The notes under the pieces were generated by a model. That model was given only the letters and a program-made list of their open reading frames with translations. It did not search any database and was not told where the DNA came from. The position numbers and the translations under genes were made by a program. Below are positions 21,044 to 29,063 of a DNA stretch of 64,000 nucleotides, one piece after another. The stretch's first letter is position 1, and each line of letters opens with the position of its first letter. The stretch is from JBBWZH01 sp035544115 (GTDB lineage: Bacteria > Actinomycetota > Actinomycetes > Mycobacteriales > CADCTP01), in assembly GCA_963714145.1 (NCBI GenBank), contig OY970235.1, positions 5,394,001 to 5,458,000 on the forward strand, in the 5' to 3' direction.

Positions 21044-22735
21044 TCAGTCGAAGTCGGGCCGGCCCAGCACGCCGCCGCCGGCGCCGGCGCCGCCGCCCCA
21101 GACGTCGTCGTCCTCCAGCAGCCAGGTGGTGCGCTCGCGCTCGTCCTCCTTGCCGCCCGCGCCGGCGCCGCCCGGGTGGCCCTGGCCGCCGTACGGCATA
21201 CCGCCCCCGCCGCCGGGCCGGCCGTTGGCGCCGTTGGCGCCGCCGCGGGCCCCGAGCCGGCCGGCACCGCGGCCCAGCTCGGCATCCTCGGCCTCGCCCA
21301 GCTTGGCGCCGAGCCGGTTCGCACCGCCGAGCTTGTTCGCGCCGCCGAGCGGCCCGCCGCCCAGCTTGCCGAGGCCGCCGCCCGGCTTGCCGAAGCCACC
21401 GGCACCGCCGAGCTTGCCGAGGCCGCCGGCACCGCCGAGCTTGCCCAGCCCGCCGCCGCCGGGGAGGCCGAGCGGCCGGTCGCCGGACCTGAGCCCGGTC
21501 AGCGGGGGCAGCGACGGGCCGCCGGGCTCGCCGACGCCGGGCAGCTTGCCGTTCACCATGCCGGGCAGCTTGGCCAGGTCGGCCGGGCTGACCAGGCCGC
21601 CGCCGAGGTCGGCCAGCTTGGTGTTCGGGTTGCGCAGCGGCTTGCCGTCCGCGCCGAGCAGCTCCCCGTTCGGGCCGCGCAGCGGCTTGCCGTCGGCGCC
21701 GAGCAACTCGCCGTTCGGGCCGAGCAGCGGCTTGCCGTCCGGGCCGAGCAGCTCGCCGTGCGGGCCGATGCCGGCCGCGCCGGGCGGCAGGTGGTCCAGG
21801 TCCGGCAGCCCGTCGTGGTTCAGGTCCGGGACCGGCGGCACCTTGGGCGGCGGCGGCAGCTTGTCCAGGTCCGGCGGCGGCTTCTTCTCCAGGTTGATGT
21901 CCGGCGGCGGCTTCTTGTCCAGGTCGATGTCCGGCGGCGGCTTCTTGTCGATGTCCGGCGGCGGCGGGCCACCCGGTGGCGGCTTCGGGGTGGGTGGCGG
22001 CTGGTTGTGGTTGTTCGTGCCCTGGTAGTTCACGTTCTGCGGCTCACGCAGGTCGTTGACGGCCACCTTGTACGAGGTGTCCAGGCCGCTGATCTCCGGC
22101 CGCATCCGGTTCTCCAGCTCGCGGACCGCCCAGTCGTAGTGCGACGGGTAGACCGTGGTGAAGCCGTTCTCCTGCTTCCACGGCGGGTCCCACTTCGGCA
22201 TCCCGGCGAGGCCGAAGCTGAACGCGGCCTTCGCCTGCCGGCCGGGGTTGTGGTTGAAGTCGTCGACGTCGGCGTTGTACTCCTCGATGTACTTGTTGAT
22301 GACCTTGTTCGAGACGTCCTCGTCGATGTAGTTGATGTTGTTGATCGAGTTGAACAGCTTGTTGCCCTGCGCGTTGAGGGTCGTCGGGTAGTCCGGCGGG
22401 CCCTTGATCGCGTTCACGTGGCCGTCCAGGGTGCCCTGGAACTTCAGCATGAAGTCGTTGAACCCGTCCGCGGTGGGGCCCTTCCAGTTCTCCTTCAGCT
22501 TCTTGGTGTGCCGCTTGAAGGTGTCCTGGGCCTGTTCGAGGCTCTCCTGCGCGGTGCTGAAGTTGAAGCCGGCGGCCCAGAACGTGGTCGGGTCGGCCAC
22601 GTTCTTGGTCGCGCCCTGCTCCTGGTCGGGCGGCAGCGCGACGCCCCCGTTGAGCGCCTTCTTGATCGCCTTCCAGCTCCACTGGTTCAGGTCGGACGGC
22701 TGGCTGCTCGGGTTGTCCTTGTCGTCGTCTGCCAT
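21044..22735 (-). CDS. Large WXG-type secreted protein with Pro/Gly repeat tail (paralogue 1)
   Basis: 563 residues. The first 250 or so are helical, starting with DLNQWSWKAIKKAL and containing W-K-G-P-T-A-D-G-F, a WXG-like turn. Next is a PPPDI/PPPDL-rich stretch, then a tandem motif of the type GPNGELLGADGKPL (about residues 320-400), then a Gly/Leu/Lys-rich region. The C-terminus has a conserved tail, TWLLEDDDVWG. It is a clear paralogue of the 23121-24731 gene. No signal peptide is visible, which fits type VII export. Upstream GGGAGAG serves the ATG at 22735. Specific function is unknown. Confidence 0.85.
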   Translation of the reverse strand: MADDDKDNPSSQPSDLNQWSWKAIKKALNGGVALPPDQEQGATKNVADPTTFWAAGFNFSTAQESLEQAQDTFKRHTKKLKENWKGPTADGFNDFMLKFQGTLDGHVNAIKGPPDYPTTLNAQGNKLFNSINNINYIDEDVSNKVINKYIEEYNADVDDFNHNPGRQAKAAFSFGLAGMPKWDPPWKQENGFTTVYPSHYDWAVRELENRMRPEISGLDTSYKVAVNDLREPQNVNYQGTNNHNQPPPTPKPPPGGPPPPDIDKKPPPDIDLDKKPPPDINLEKKPPPDLDKLPPPPKVPPVPDLNHDGLPDLDHLPPGAAGIGPHGELLGPDGKPLLGPNGELLGADGKPLRGPNGELLGADGKPLRNPNTKLADLGGGLVSPADLAKLPGMVNGKLPGVGEPGGPSLPPLTGLRSGDRPLGLPGGGGLGKLGGAGGLGKLGGAGGFGKPGGGLGKLGGGPLGGANKLGGANRLGAKLGEAEDAELGRGAGRLGARGGANGANGRPGGGGGMPYGGQGHPGGAGAGGKEDERERTTWLLEDDDVWGGGAGAGGGVLGRPDFD

Positions 22736-22798
22736 CGCGCTGCTCTCCCGCGTCAGGTCGTGCGTCCGGTGGTGCTGCCGATCAGGTTCCGCGGCCGG

Positions 22799-23116
22799 CT
22801 AGCTGCCGGCGTACTGCTGCCACATCTGGACCACGCCGCCGTTGACGGCGCCGGCCATCGCGATGATCGAGTCCAGCAGGTTGCTGGCCTGGCCGAGCAG
22901 AACGGCCAGGTTGTTGGCGGCGTTGTCCCAGTTGGCCTTGGCGACGAAGAACGTCTCCTGGGCCGGGCCACTCCAGTTCCCCGCGTCCAGCGTGCTGGTG
23001 GCCTCGGTGGCCAGATGGGCCAGCGTCGACTTCAGCGAGTTGGTGGAGCGGGTCATGTCCGCGACCACGTCCTTCAGCGCGTCCAGGCGCATGTAGAGGT
23101 CGTCCGGGCCGGGCAT
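22799..23116 (-). CDS. WXG100 family protein (W-S-G)
   Basis: 105 residues, helical hairpin with central N-W-S-G-P-A followed by F-x-x-A-K-A-N-W-D, the typical WXG100 turn. The ATG at 23116 lies 4 bases after the stop of the upstream paralogue-2 gene, so I prefer it to longer in-frame starts that would overlap that gene. It closely resembles the WXG100 gene at 25221-25538. Expected to be exported as a homo- or heterodimer through the ESX channel encoded nearby. Confidence 0.9.
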   Translation of the reverse strand: MPGPDDLYMRLDALKDVVADMTRSTNSLKSTLAHLATEATSTLDAGNWSGPAQETFFVAKANWDNAANNLAVLLGQASNLLDSIIAMAGAVNGGVVQMWQQYAGS

Positions 23117-23120
23117 CGGG

Positions 23121-24731
23121 CTACTCCGCCGGCCGGCCGAGCGTCCCGGCGGGAGCGCCGCCGGCGCCCCAGACATCCCGGTCCTCTTCCAGCCAGGTCT
23201 CCCGCTCGCGCTCGCCCTCGCCCTCGCCCCGGCCGCCGCCGGTGCCCTGGCCGGGCATCCCGTTGCGACCCAACGCGCCCTCGCCGACATCACCATCAGC
23301 CGGGAACCCGGCCTTGCCGCCGGCCCGCTGCCGCTCGGTCAGCCCGCGGCGGCCGAGCGTGCCGGGCTGGCCGTGCTCGCCGAACAACTCCTCGTTCAGC
23401 AGCGCGGATCGGCTACGTGGCCCGAGCTCGCCGCTGGTCAGCTTGCCGGCGCCGGCGCCTGGCAGGCCCAGGCCGCGGCCGAGCCGGCCGAGGTTCCCGG
23501 CCGCCCCCGGGCCGCGGCCGAGCCGGCCGAGGTTCCCGGTCGGGCCCCGGCCCGGCAGCAGGCCGGGCCGGGCCGGCAGCAGCGGGCCGCCGCCGAGGCC
23601 GGACAGGCCGGTGGAGCCGCTCGGCACCCCGCCGGGCAGCGCGCCCCCGGACACCCCGGGTGGCACCGCGCCGGCGCCGGGCAGGTGCAGGCCGCCGAGA
23701 TCGGCCAGCTTGGTGGCCGGGTCGGCGAAGCCGAGGATCGGCTTGCCGGCGCCGTCCAGCAGCGGGGCGCCGGCCTGGTTCAGCAGTTCGCCGTGCGCGC
23801 CCAGCAGCGGCTTGCCGTCCGCGCCGAGCAGCTCGCCGTGCGGGCCGAGCAGTGGCTTGCCGTCCGGGCCGAGCGGGCCGTTGACGTCCGGCGGCGGGCC
23901 CGCGTGGTCCAGCGGTGGTGGCGGCGGGGCGTCGTGGTCGGGCGGCGGCGGTGCCTTGGCCAGGTTCACCACCGGTGGCGGCGGGCCGCCGTGGTCGAAG
24001 TCCGGCGGCGGGGTGCCGCGCGGCGGCGGCTTGCCGTTGTTCGGGCCGTCGCCGTTGCCGGTGCTCGGGTACTTGACGTCCGCCGGCTCGTGCAGGTCGT
24101 TGGTGGAGACCGAGAAGCCGTTGTGCAGATCCTGGATCACCGGCCGCATCCGCCGGGTCAGCTCCTCGACCATCTCCTTGTCGGTGGAGACCGCGACGAT
24201 CGTGGTGCCGTCCGCCTCGGTGTGCCAGGGCGGCTCGACCAGCGCGGCGAACGGCCCGACCTTGGTCTTCCACCGCTCCATCACCTTGTCGGCGACCTCG
24301 CCGTCGATCGCCGAGATGTCGTCGATCGCCTTCTGCAGCTTGACCGCCGCGCCTTCCAGCGTGGTCCGGTAGCTGGGCGGCCCGACGAGGGGGGACAGGT
24401 GACCCTCGAAGGCGCCCTTGAACTTGTTCATCATGTCCCGGAAGGCGTTCGCGGTCGGGCCCTTCCAGCCGTCGTGCTCGGTGCCGATGAGCGTCTTGGT
24501 GTAGCGCTCGGTGTCGTCCTTGGCGCTCTGCAGCTTCGTCCTGACGATGTCGAAGGAGTCGGCGGCGGCGTAGAAGGTCTGCGGCTCGCTGACCAGGTGC
24601 CGCTCGCTCAGCTCGTTCGTGTGGCTGGTGTCGACCGCGCCGCAGATCGCGACCTTGATTTCCTTCCAGGACCAGTTCTGGTAGTCGGCGCCCTTGCCGG
24701 ACGGGTCCACCCCGTCGTTCTTCTCGCCCAT
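23121..24731 (-). CDS. Large WXG-type secreted protein with Pro/Gly repeat tail (paralogue 2)
   Basis: 536 residues from an ATG at 24731 with GGAGGAG eight bases upstream; an in-frame GTG at 24749 is a weaker start. Layout matches the 21044-22735 gene: WSWKEIKVAI near the N-terminus, H-D-G-W-K-G-P-T-A as the WXG-like turn, Pro-rich stretch, LLGPHGELLGADGKPLLG repeats, Gly/Arg/Leu-rich region, and the tail ETWLEEDRDVWG. Likely an ESX substrate; the WXG100 gene follows at once. Confidence 0.85.
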   Translation of the reverse strand: MGEKNDGVDPSGKGADYQNWSWKEIKVAICGAVDTSHTNELSERHLVSEPQTFYAAADSFDIVRTKLQSAKDDTERYTKTLIGTEHDGWKGPTANAFRDMMNKFKGAFEGHLSPLVGPPSYRTTLEGAAVKLQKAIDDISAIDGEVADKVMERWKTKVGPFAALVEPPWHTEADGTTIVAVSTDKEMVEELTRRMRPVIQDLHNGFSVSTNDLHEPADVKYPSTGNGDGPNNGKPPPRGTPPPDFDHGGPPPPVVNLAKAPPPPDHDAPPPPPLDHAGPPPDVNGPLGPDGKPLLGPHGELLGADGKPLLGAHGELLNQAGAPLLDGAGKPILGFADPATKLADLGGLHLPGAGAVPPGVSGGALPGGVPSGSTGLSGLGGGPLLPARPGLLPGRGPTGNLGRLGRGPGAAGNLGRLGRGLGLPGAGAGKLTSGELGPRSRSALLNEELFGEHGQPGTLGRRGLTERQRAGGKAGFPADGDVGEGALGRNGMPGQGTGGGRGEGEGERERETWLEEDRDVWGAGGAPAGTLGRPAE

Positions 24732-24767
24732 TCTCCGCTCCTCCGCCACCCGGCCGCCGGCCGGCAG

Positions 24768-25190
24768 TTACTTGTCGCCGCTGTTCGTGTTCGTGTCCGA
24801 GTTCTGGTTCGGGTTGCTGTTCGGCGGGGCGGACGAGCCGAGGATCGGCGCCACATTTGCCATCACGTTGCCCAGGTCCTCACCGAGGTGCTTGTTCATT
24901 TCCTCGGTGCTCGTGTAGTTGTTCGCGATGGTCTCGATTCCGGTGGCCAGCTGTTCGATCGCGGTGTAGAGGTGACCGAGCGTCTGGTCGTACTTGGTGG
25001 CCCGCCCACTCGGGTCGAGCCCGACCAGCTTGGCGAAACTCGTCCCGCCCGGGAAGTTGCCGGCCCGCAGGTTCACCCTGCTCAGTTCGCCGCGGGCGGT
25101 GGTGATGTTCGGGTGCAGCTCGCGGATATTCTTCGCGAAAGTGCGCAGCATCTCCGGGCTGACCTGGATTTCCTCGTCTTTGTCTGCCAT
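24768..25190 (-). CDS. EspC-like type VII secreted protein
   Basis: 140 residues, helical, beginning DEEIQVSPEMLRTFAKNI. That N-terminal pattern (I/V-x-P-E-x-L, then a long helix) resembles the EspC family of ESX substrates. The C-terminal 30 residues are Asn/Ser/Thr-rich and probably disordered. GGAGG lies seven bases before the ATG. Lies in the same minus-strand series as the WXG100 genes. EspC assignment is by pattern only. Confidence 0.7.
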   Translation of the reverse strand: MADKDEEIQVSPEMLRTFAKNIRELHPNITTARGELSRVNLRAGNFPGGTSFAKLVGLDPSGRATKYDQTLGHLYTAIEQLATGIETIANNYTSTEEMNKHLGEDLGNVMANVAPILGSSAPPNSNPNQNSDTNTNSGDK

Positions 25191-25220
25191 TTCTGGTCCT
25201 CCGGGTCGGCGGCGGTGTGG

Positions 25221-25538
25221 CTAGACCAGGCCGGTGTGGTCCATCGACTTGACCGCGTTGGCCTCGGCCTGGCTGTAGTCGTCGATGATGTCGATCAGCG
25301 CGGTGAACGCGGCGTGCAGCTTGGTGCGCAGGTCGGCGGCGGCCCGGTCCCAGTTGGCCTTGGCCGTGGTGTAGGCGCCCTTGGCCGCGCCGCTCCAGTG
25401 CTCCTCGTCCAGCGTGGTACGGGCTTCCTGCTCCAGCCGGTCCAGCGTGCCCTGCAGCTGCGTGGTCCGCTGCTGCATCTCGCTGGCCACGTCTTCCATG
25501 GCCTTGATATTGATGTTGTAGCCGTCGGTCACTGCCAT
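25221..25538 (-). CDS. WXG100 family protein (W-S-G)
   Basis: 105 residues with the classic hairpin: central H-W-S-G-A-A-K-G-A-Y and then T-A-K-A-N-W-D-R-A-A. GAGGTAGC upstream of the ATG. Similar to the WXG100 gene at 22799-23116, suggesting duplication within the locus. Probable EsxA/EsxB-type substrate of the adjacent Ecc machine, paired with the 25577-25900 product. Confidence 0.92.
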   Translation of the reverse strand: MAVTDGYNINIKAMEDVASEMQQRTTQLQGTLDRLEQEARTTLDEEHWSGAAKGAYTTAKANWDRAAADLRTKLHAAFTALIDIIDDYSQAEANAVKSMDHTGLV

Positions 25539-25576
25539 TTTCTGCTACCTCGATTCGGTCTATGCGGACGGCTGGA

Positions 25577-25900
25577 CTACAGGGCGTTGATCGTCGCGGT
25601 GAGCTGGCTGCTGCGCTGCGAGTTGAGGTCTTCTCCCTTGCGGTACGTGCCCTGCGCCTCGCCGAGTGCGGTGGTCAGGTTGTCCAGGTTCTGGGTGACC
25701 ACATCGAACTGCTCGAGCCAGGCGTCGATCGCGGAGAAGTAGCCGGTGGCCGATTCGCCACCCCAGGACGACATCGCGTATTCCTTGCTGCGCTCGACGT
25801 GCTGGCGGTGGCCCTTCGCCTCGGTCGAGGCGCGCTCGAACACGCCCTTGGCCTTCGCCATTGCGGCGAAATTGACATTGCTTTCCGACGGACCGGCCAT
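25577..25900 (-). CDS. WXG100 family protein (W-G-G)
   Basis: 107 residues from ATG at 25900, preceded by AAGGCGGTG. The turn reads M-S-S-W-G-G-E-S-A-T-G-Y-F, matching W-x-G. A longer in-frame start at 25951 would add 17 residues without a good ribosome-binding site. First gene of the secreted-protein series; the next gene (W-S-G type) lies 38 bases downstream, the usual arrangement for an EsxA/EsxB-like pair. Confidence 0.88.
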   Translation of the reverse strand: MAGPSESNVNFAAMAKAKGVFERASTEAKGHRQHVERSKEYAMSSWGGESATGYFSAIDAWLEQFDVVTQNLDNLTTALGEAQGTYRKGEDLNSQRSSQLTATINAL

Positions 25901-26106
25901 CAGACACCGCCTTGTGTTTGGTGGGAAATGCTTTCGTTGGGGGAACGTCACCCGGGCGGGCCGGGTTCAACGGGCCGGCAGGATGTTTCGACGATCCGCC
26001 GGGCCGCGCTGGGAGCGTTCCCATCCACGCTGGTCAGACGCCTGCCCGGACGTGCGGCCGGGCCGGCCCGGGTGCCGGACCACCCGGACGGGTGATCCTG
26101 GTGGGC
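25901..26106. other. Intergenic gap between eccB and the WXG100 series
   Basis: 206 bp without a gene. It holds a short perfect palindrome, cacccggacgggtg (26081-26094), just after the eccB stop, which could act as a weak terminator or operator, and presumably the promoter of the WXG100 series; no convincing -35/-10 pair was found. Confidence 0.5.
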
Positions 26107-27570
26107 CTACTCGGTCGGCGTCGGGCTGGGCGTGCTGGGCAGCGCCGACGGGCCGCCGGCGGGCTGCGCGACCGCTGCCGCGGCCGGGTCCAGCGCCGGG
26201 CCGGTGGGCAGGAACGCGAGCAGCGTGCTCGGCACCAGCACCGGCTCCACCCCGCTGTAGCCGAGGGTGACCGCGACCTCGTCCGAGGCCAGCGGGAACT
26301 TCACCCCCAGGTCGGTGATCAGGAACAGGGTGCCGCCGCCGACGCCCGGCGCCGGCAGGTCCCGCACGATCAGGCCGCCGCCGGGCGGGACCAGCACTTT
26401 GTCCGCGGCCCGGGTGTCGTCGGCCGGGCCGGCACCGGGGGTCACCCCGGCCGGTGCGGTGCCGAAGGCGACCGAGACGGCCGGCTCGCCGTCGGCGCGG
26501 AACGCGATCCGGGCGCACGGGGTGCCGGCGCCCGGGCTGCCGGCCTCCACCACCTGCGGCGGGGACGGCGGGAACCCGTCGGTGACCGAGGAGGTCGCCG
26601 ACCGCGGCGCGGCGGCCACCGCGGCCGCGCTGAGCTGCCCGGCGACCACCTGCTGGCCGGGGTAGGCGGCGGCGCTGGCCGGGTCGCCGAGCACCAGCGC
26701 GGCGTCGGTCCGGGACGCGGCGGACAGGCCGTCCGGGAGCAGCAGGAAGTAGTCCTGGCCGCCGGCGGTGGAGGTGGTGAAGACCTGACCGACCCGGGTC
26801 GGCCGGCCGTCGATGTCCGGGCCGGGCTGGCCGCGGCCGGCGATGTCGGGCGGGCGCAGGTCCTTGCCCACCGGCAGCGCGTTGATCCAGGCCGGCGCCA
26901 CGTCGAAGGCGCGGGCGTTGCCGTAGCCGAGGGCGACCAGCGCGGACCGCTGGGCGAACCGCAGCCGGCGGTCCTGCCAGGCCAGGAACGTGGTCTGGTC
27001 GGGCGTGCGGACCAGTACGGCCTTGTCCGCCGGCAACCCGGTCACCGCGGCACCGCCGCCGACCTGCAGGGTGACCACCGCGCGCTGGGTGCCGGTGTCG
27101 TCGGTGACCGTGGGCGAGCAGGCCAGCCAGGGGTCGCCGGTCAGCTTGCCGGCCTCGGGCAGCGAGTCCGGCGCGCCCGGGATGCCGATCGGCAGCCCGT
27201 GCGGCAGCCCGGCCAGCGACTTGCGGGCGACCGAGGCGACCTTCGCCTCCGCGCCGTTGATCAGCAGCGCGGAGGCGAAGTTCAGGACCGGCCGCAGCGT
27301 GCCGTCCACCAGCAGGAAGCGGTTGCCGGTCTCCTTCTCCACGATGATCGTCTTCGGCTCCTCGAACTTCTTCGAGCCGCCCGGCGAGATGAAGCCGAAC
27401 ACGCCGACGCCGGCGACCAGGATCACCGCCAGCATCGCCCCGCCGAACGTGCCGGTGCTGAACCGGCGCAGCGGCGTCTCCGGCGCGTCCGGCTCGCCCC
27501 GGACCAGCGCCGAGACCAGCCGGCCGACGACGAAGAAGTACGCCTGAACCTGATCCCGCCGGCCCTGCAC
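26107..27570 (-). CDS. eccB: Type VII secretion core protein EccB
   Basis: 487 residues. It opens with Q-G-R-R-D-Q-V-Q-A-Y-F-F, the usual EccB cytosolic start, has one membrane helix (about residues 40-62, GGAMLAVILVAGVGVFGFI), and a long extracytoplasmic domain rich in short beta repeats. Two Cys residues (around 163 and 365) fit the family's disulfide. Start is GTG at 27570, two bases after the eccD stop, so the genes are translationally coupled. EccB is part of the inner-membrane ESX core with EccC, EccD and EccE, all encoded here. Confidence 0.95.
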   Translation of the reverse strand: MQGRRDQVQAYFFVVGRLVSALVRGEPDAPETPLRRFSTGTFGGAMLAVILVAGVGVFGFISPGGSKKFEEPKTIIVEKETGNRFLLVDGTLRPVLNFASALLINGAEAKVASVARKSLAGLPHGLPIGIPGAPDSLPEAGKLTGDPWLACSPTVTDDTGTQRAVVTLQVGGGAAVTGLPADKAVLVRTPDQTTFLAWQDRRLRFAQRSALVALGYGNARAFDVAPAWINALPVGKDLRPPDIAGRGQPGPDIDGRPTRVGQVFTTSTAGGQDYFLLLPDGLSAASRTDAALVLGDPASAAAYPGQQVVAGQLSAAAVAAAPRSATSSVTDGFPPSPPQVVEAGSPGAGTPCARIAFRADGEPAVSVAFGTAPAGVTPGAGPADDTRAADKVLVPPGGGLIVRDLPAPGVGGGTLFLITDLGVKFPLASDEVAVTLGYSGVEPVLVPSTLLAFLPTGPALDPAAAAVAQPAGGPSALPSTPSPTPTE

Positions 27571-27572
27571 CG

Positions 27573-28976
27573 TCAGCCGCCGAGCGAGCGGACGTAGGCG
27601 AACAGCCCCAGCACGGCGAGCGCCAGCGGGATCAGGCTGGCCGCGACCAGCGTCTCGAGGATGTCCCCGGCGCGCCCCCACAGCGGCGTCATCCGCCGGC
27701 CGGGCAGCAGGTGCGCGCCGGCCAGGCAGAGCCCGGCCAGCACGACGAGCAACCCGACCCCGGCCGGCGCCCGGCTGTCGACCGGCAGGTCGCGGGCCAC
27801 CGCCAGCGCCAGCGTCGCCAGCCCGTACACCGCCGGGACCAGCGCGACCAGCCGCTGCCAGCCGCTGACCAGCACCCGGGACCGCAGCAGCAGCGCCACG
27901 CAGATCGCCGCGGCCAGCGTGCGCGGCGCCCAGCCGGCGGCGCCGGCCAGCACGGTCAGGCAGCCGGCGCAGAGCAGCCCGACCGCGCCGAACAGCGCGG
28001 TCAGGTACCGGTCCGCGACCGCCGTGCGGGCCAGCACCGACTCGCCGGGCAGCGGGTCGACGTCCTGCTGCAGTTCCTCGGCGGTGCTCGGCAGCGGCGG
28101 CAACACGAACCGGGCCAGCCGGAACGCGGTGATCGGCGCCGCCGCGCTGCCGGCCAGCGCCACCACCGCGACCGCGGCGGCCGCCTGGGCCGCGCTCCGG
28201 TCGGCGGCCGCGGCCAGCACACCGCCGCCGGCCACCCCGCCGGCGGTCACCAGCAGCCCCAGGAACAGCGCCGGCACCACACCCACCAACAGCAGCGCCA
28301 GCACCGCCGCGGCGACCGCGGCCACCCCGGCGGCCAGCACGTTCGGCCCGGCCAGCAGCCCGCGCAGGCCGGCCGCGCCGGCCGGCAGGCCGGGTGCCAG
28401 CAGGCCGCACAGCGCCGCGTAGAGCACGGCGACCACGCCCAGCCCGGCGCCGGCGACCGCGTCGCCGGCCGCCCGGGACGCCGCCGCCGCACCCGCCAGC
28501 AGCAGCACCGCGACCGCGCCGGCCACCCCGGCCCGGGTGCCGGTCGGCCCGGGCAGCAGCAGCACGCCCAACCCGAGGCCGAGCGCGGCCAGCATCACGC
28601 CCAGGTACCCGGCCCGGGTGAAGCCGCCGCGCCACCGGTCGGCCCGGTCCCGCACGCCGGTGGAGACGCCGTCCACCAGGTCGTCGAAGTCGATCGTGGG
28701 CAGCGCGGCCTGCCGCGGCCGCAGGTAGACGGTCTCGCCGTCGCGCAGCGCCAGCCCGGCCGGCGTCTGGTCCTCGTCCAGCGGCGGGCCGCCGAGCCGC
28801 TGCAGCACCCAGCCGTCGTGGATCAGCCCGGCGTCGGGCAGGTCGCCGCCGGCCTGCTTGACCAGCGTGGGCAGCAGGTCGGCCAGCGGCACGTCGGCCG
28901 GCAGCGCCACTTCGGCCATCCCGGACGGTGCGACCACGGTCAGCCGGCACAGCTCGCTAGCGGTGTTCGTCGCCAT
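27573..28976 (-). CDS. eccD: Type VII secretion integral membrane protein EccD
   Basis: 467 residues. An N-terminal ubiquitin-like domain (about residues 8-90, CRLTVVAPSGMAEVALPADV...) is followed by roughly eleven hydrophobic helices, the hallmark of EccD. ATG at 28976. Divergently oriented from eccC, with 87 bp between them that must hold both promoters. The stop is two bases before the eccB GTG. EccD builds most of the ESX membrane vestibule. Confidence 0.95.
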   Translation of the reverse strand: MATNTASELCRLTVVAPSGMAEVALPADVPLADLLPTLVKQAGGDLPDAGLIHDGWVLQRLGGPPLDEDQTPAGLALRDGETVYLRPRQAALPTIDFDDLVDGVSTGVRDRADRWRGGFTRAGYLGVMLAALGLGLGVLLLPGPTGTRAGVAGAVAVLLLAGAAAASRAAGDAVAGAGLGVVAVLYAALCGLLAPGLPAGAAGLRGLLAGPNVLAAGVAAVAAAVLALLLVGVVPALFLGLLVTAGGVAGGGVLAAAADRSAAQAAAAVAVVALAGSAAAPITAFRLARFVLPPLPSTAEELQQDVDPLPGESVLARTAVADRYLTALFGAVGLLCAGCLTVLAGAAGWAPRTLAAAICVALLLRSRVLVSGWQRLVALVPAVYGLATLALAVARDLPVDSRAPAGVGLLVVLAGLCLAGAHLLPGRRMTPLWGRAGDILETLVAASLIPLALAVLGLFAYVRSLGG

Positions 28977-29063
28977 CTCGGGCCAACCTTCCGGTACGGG
29001 CCTGCTTGGGTACGGTAAGCACTCTCCCGTACGCGCTGCGGAGACTAGCGAACGGAGCCCCGG

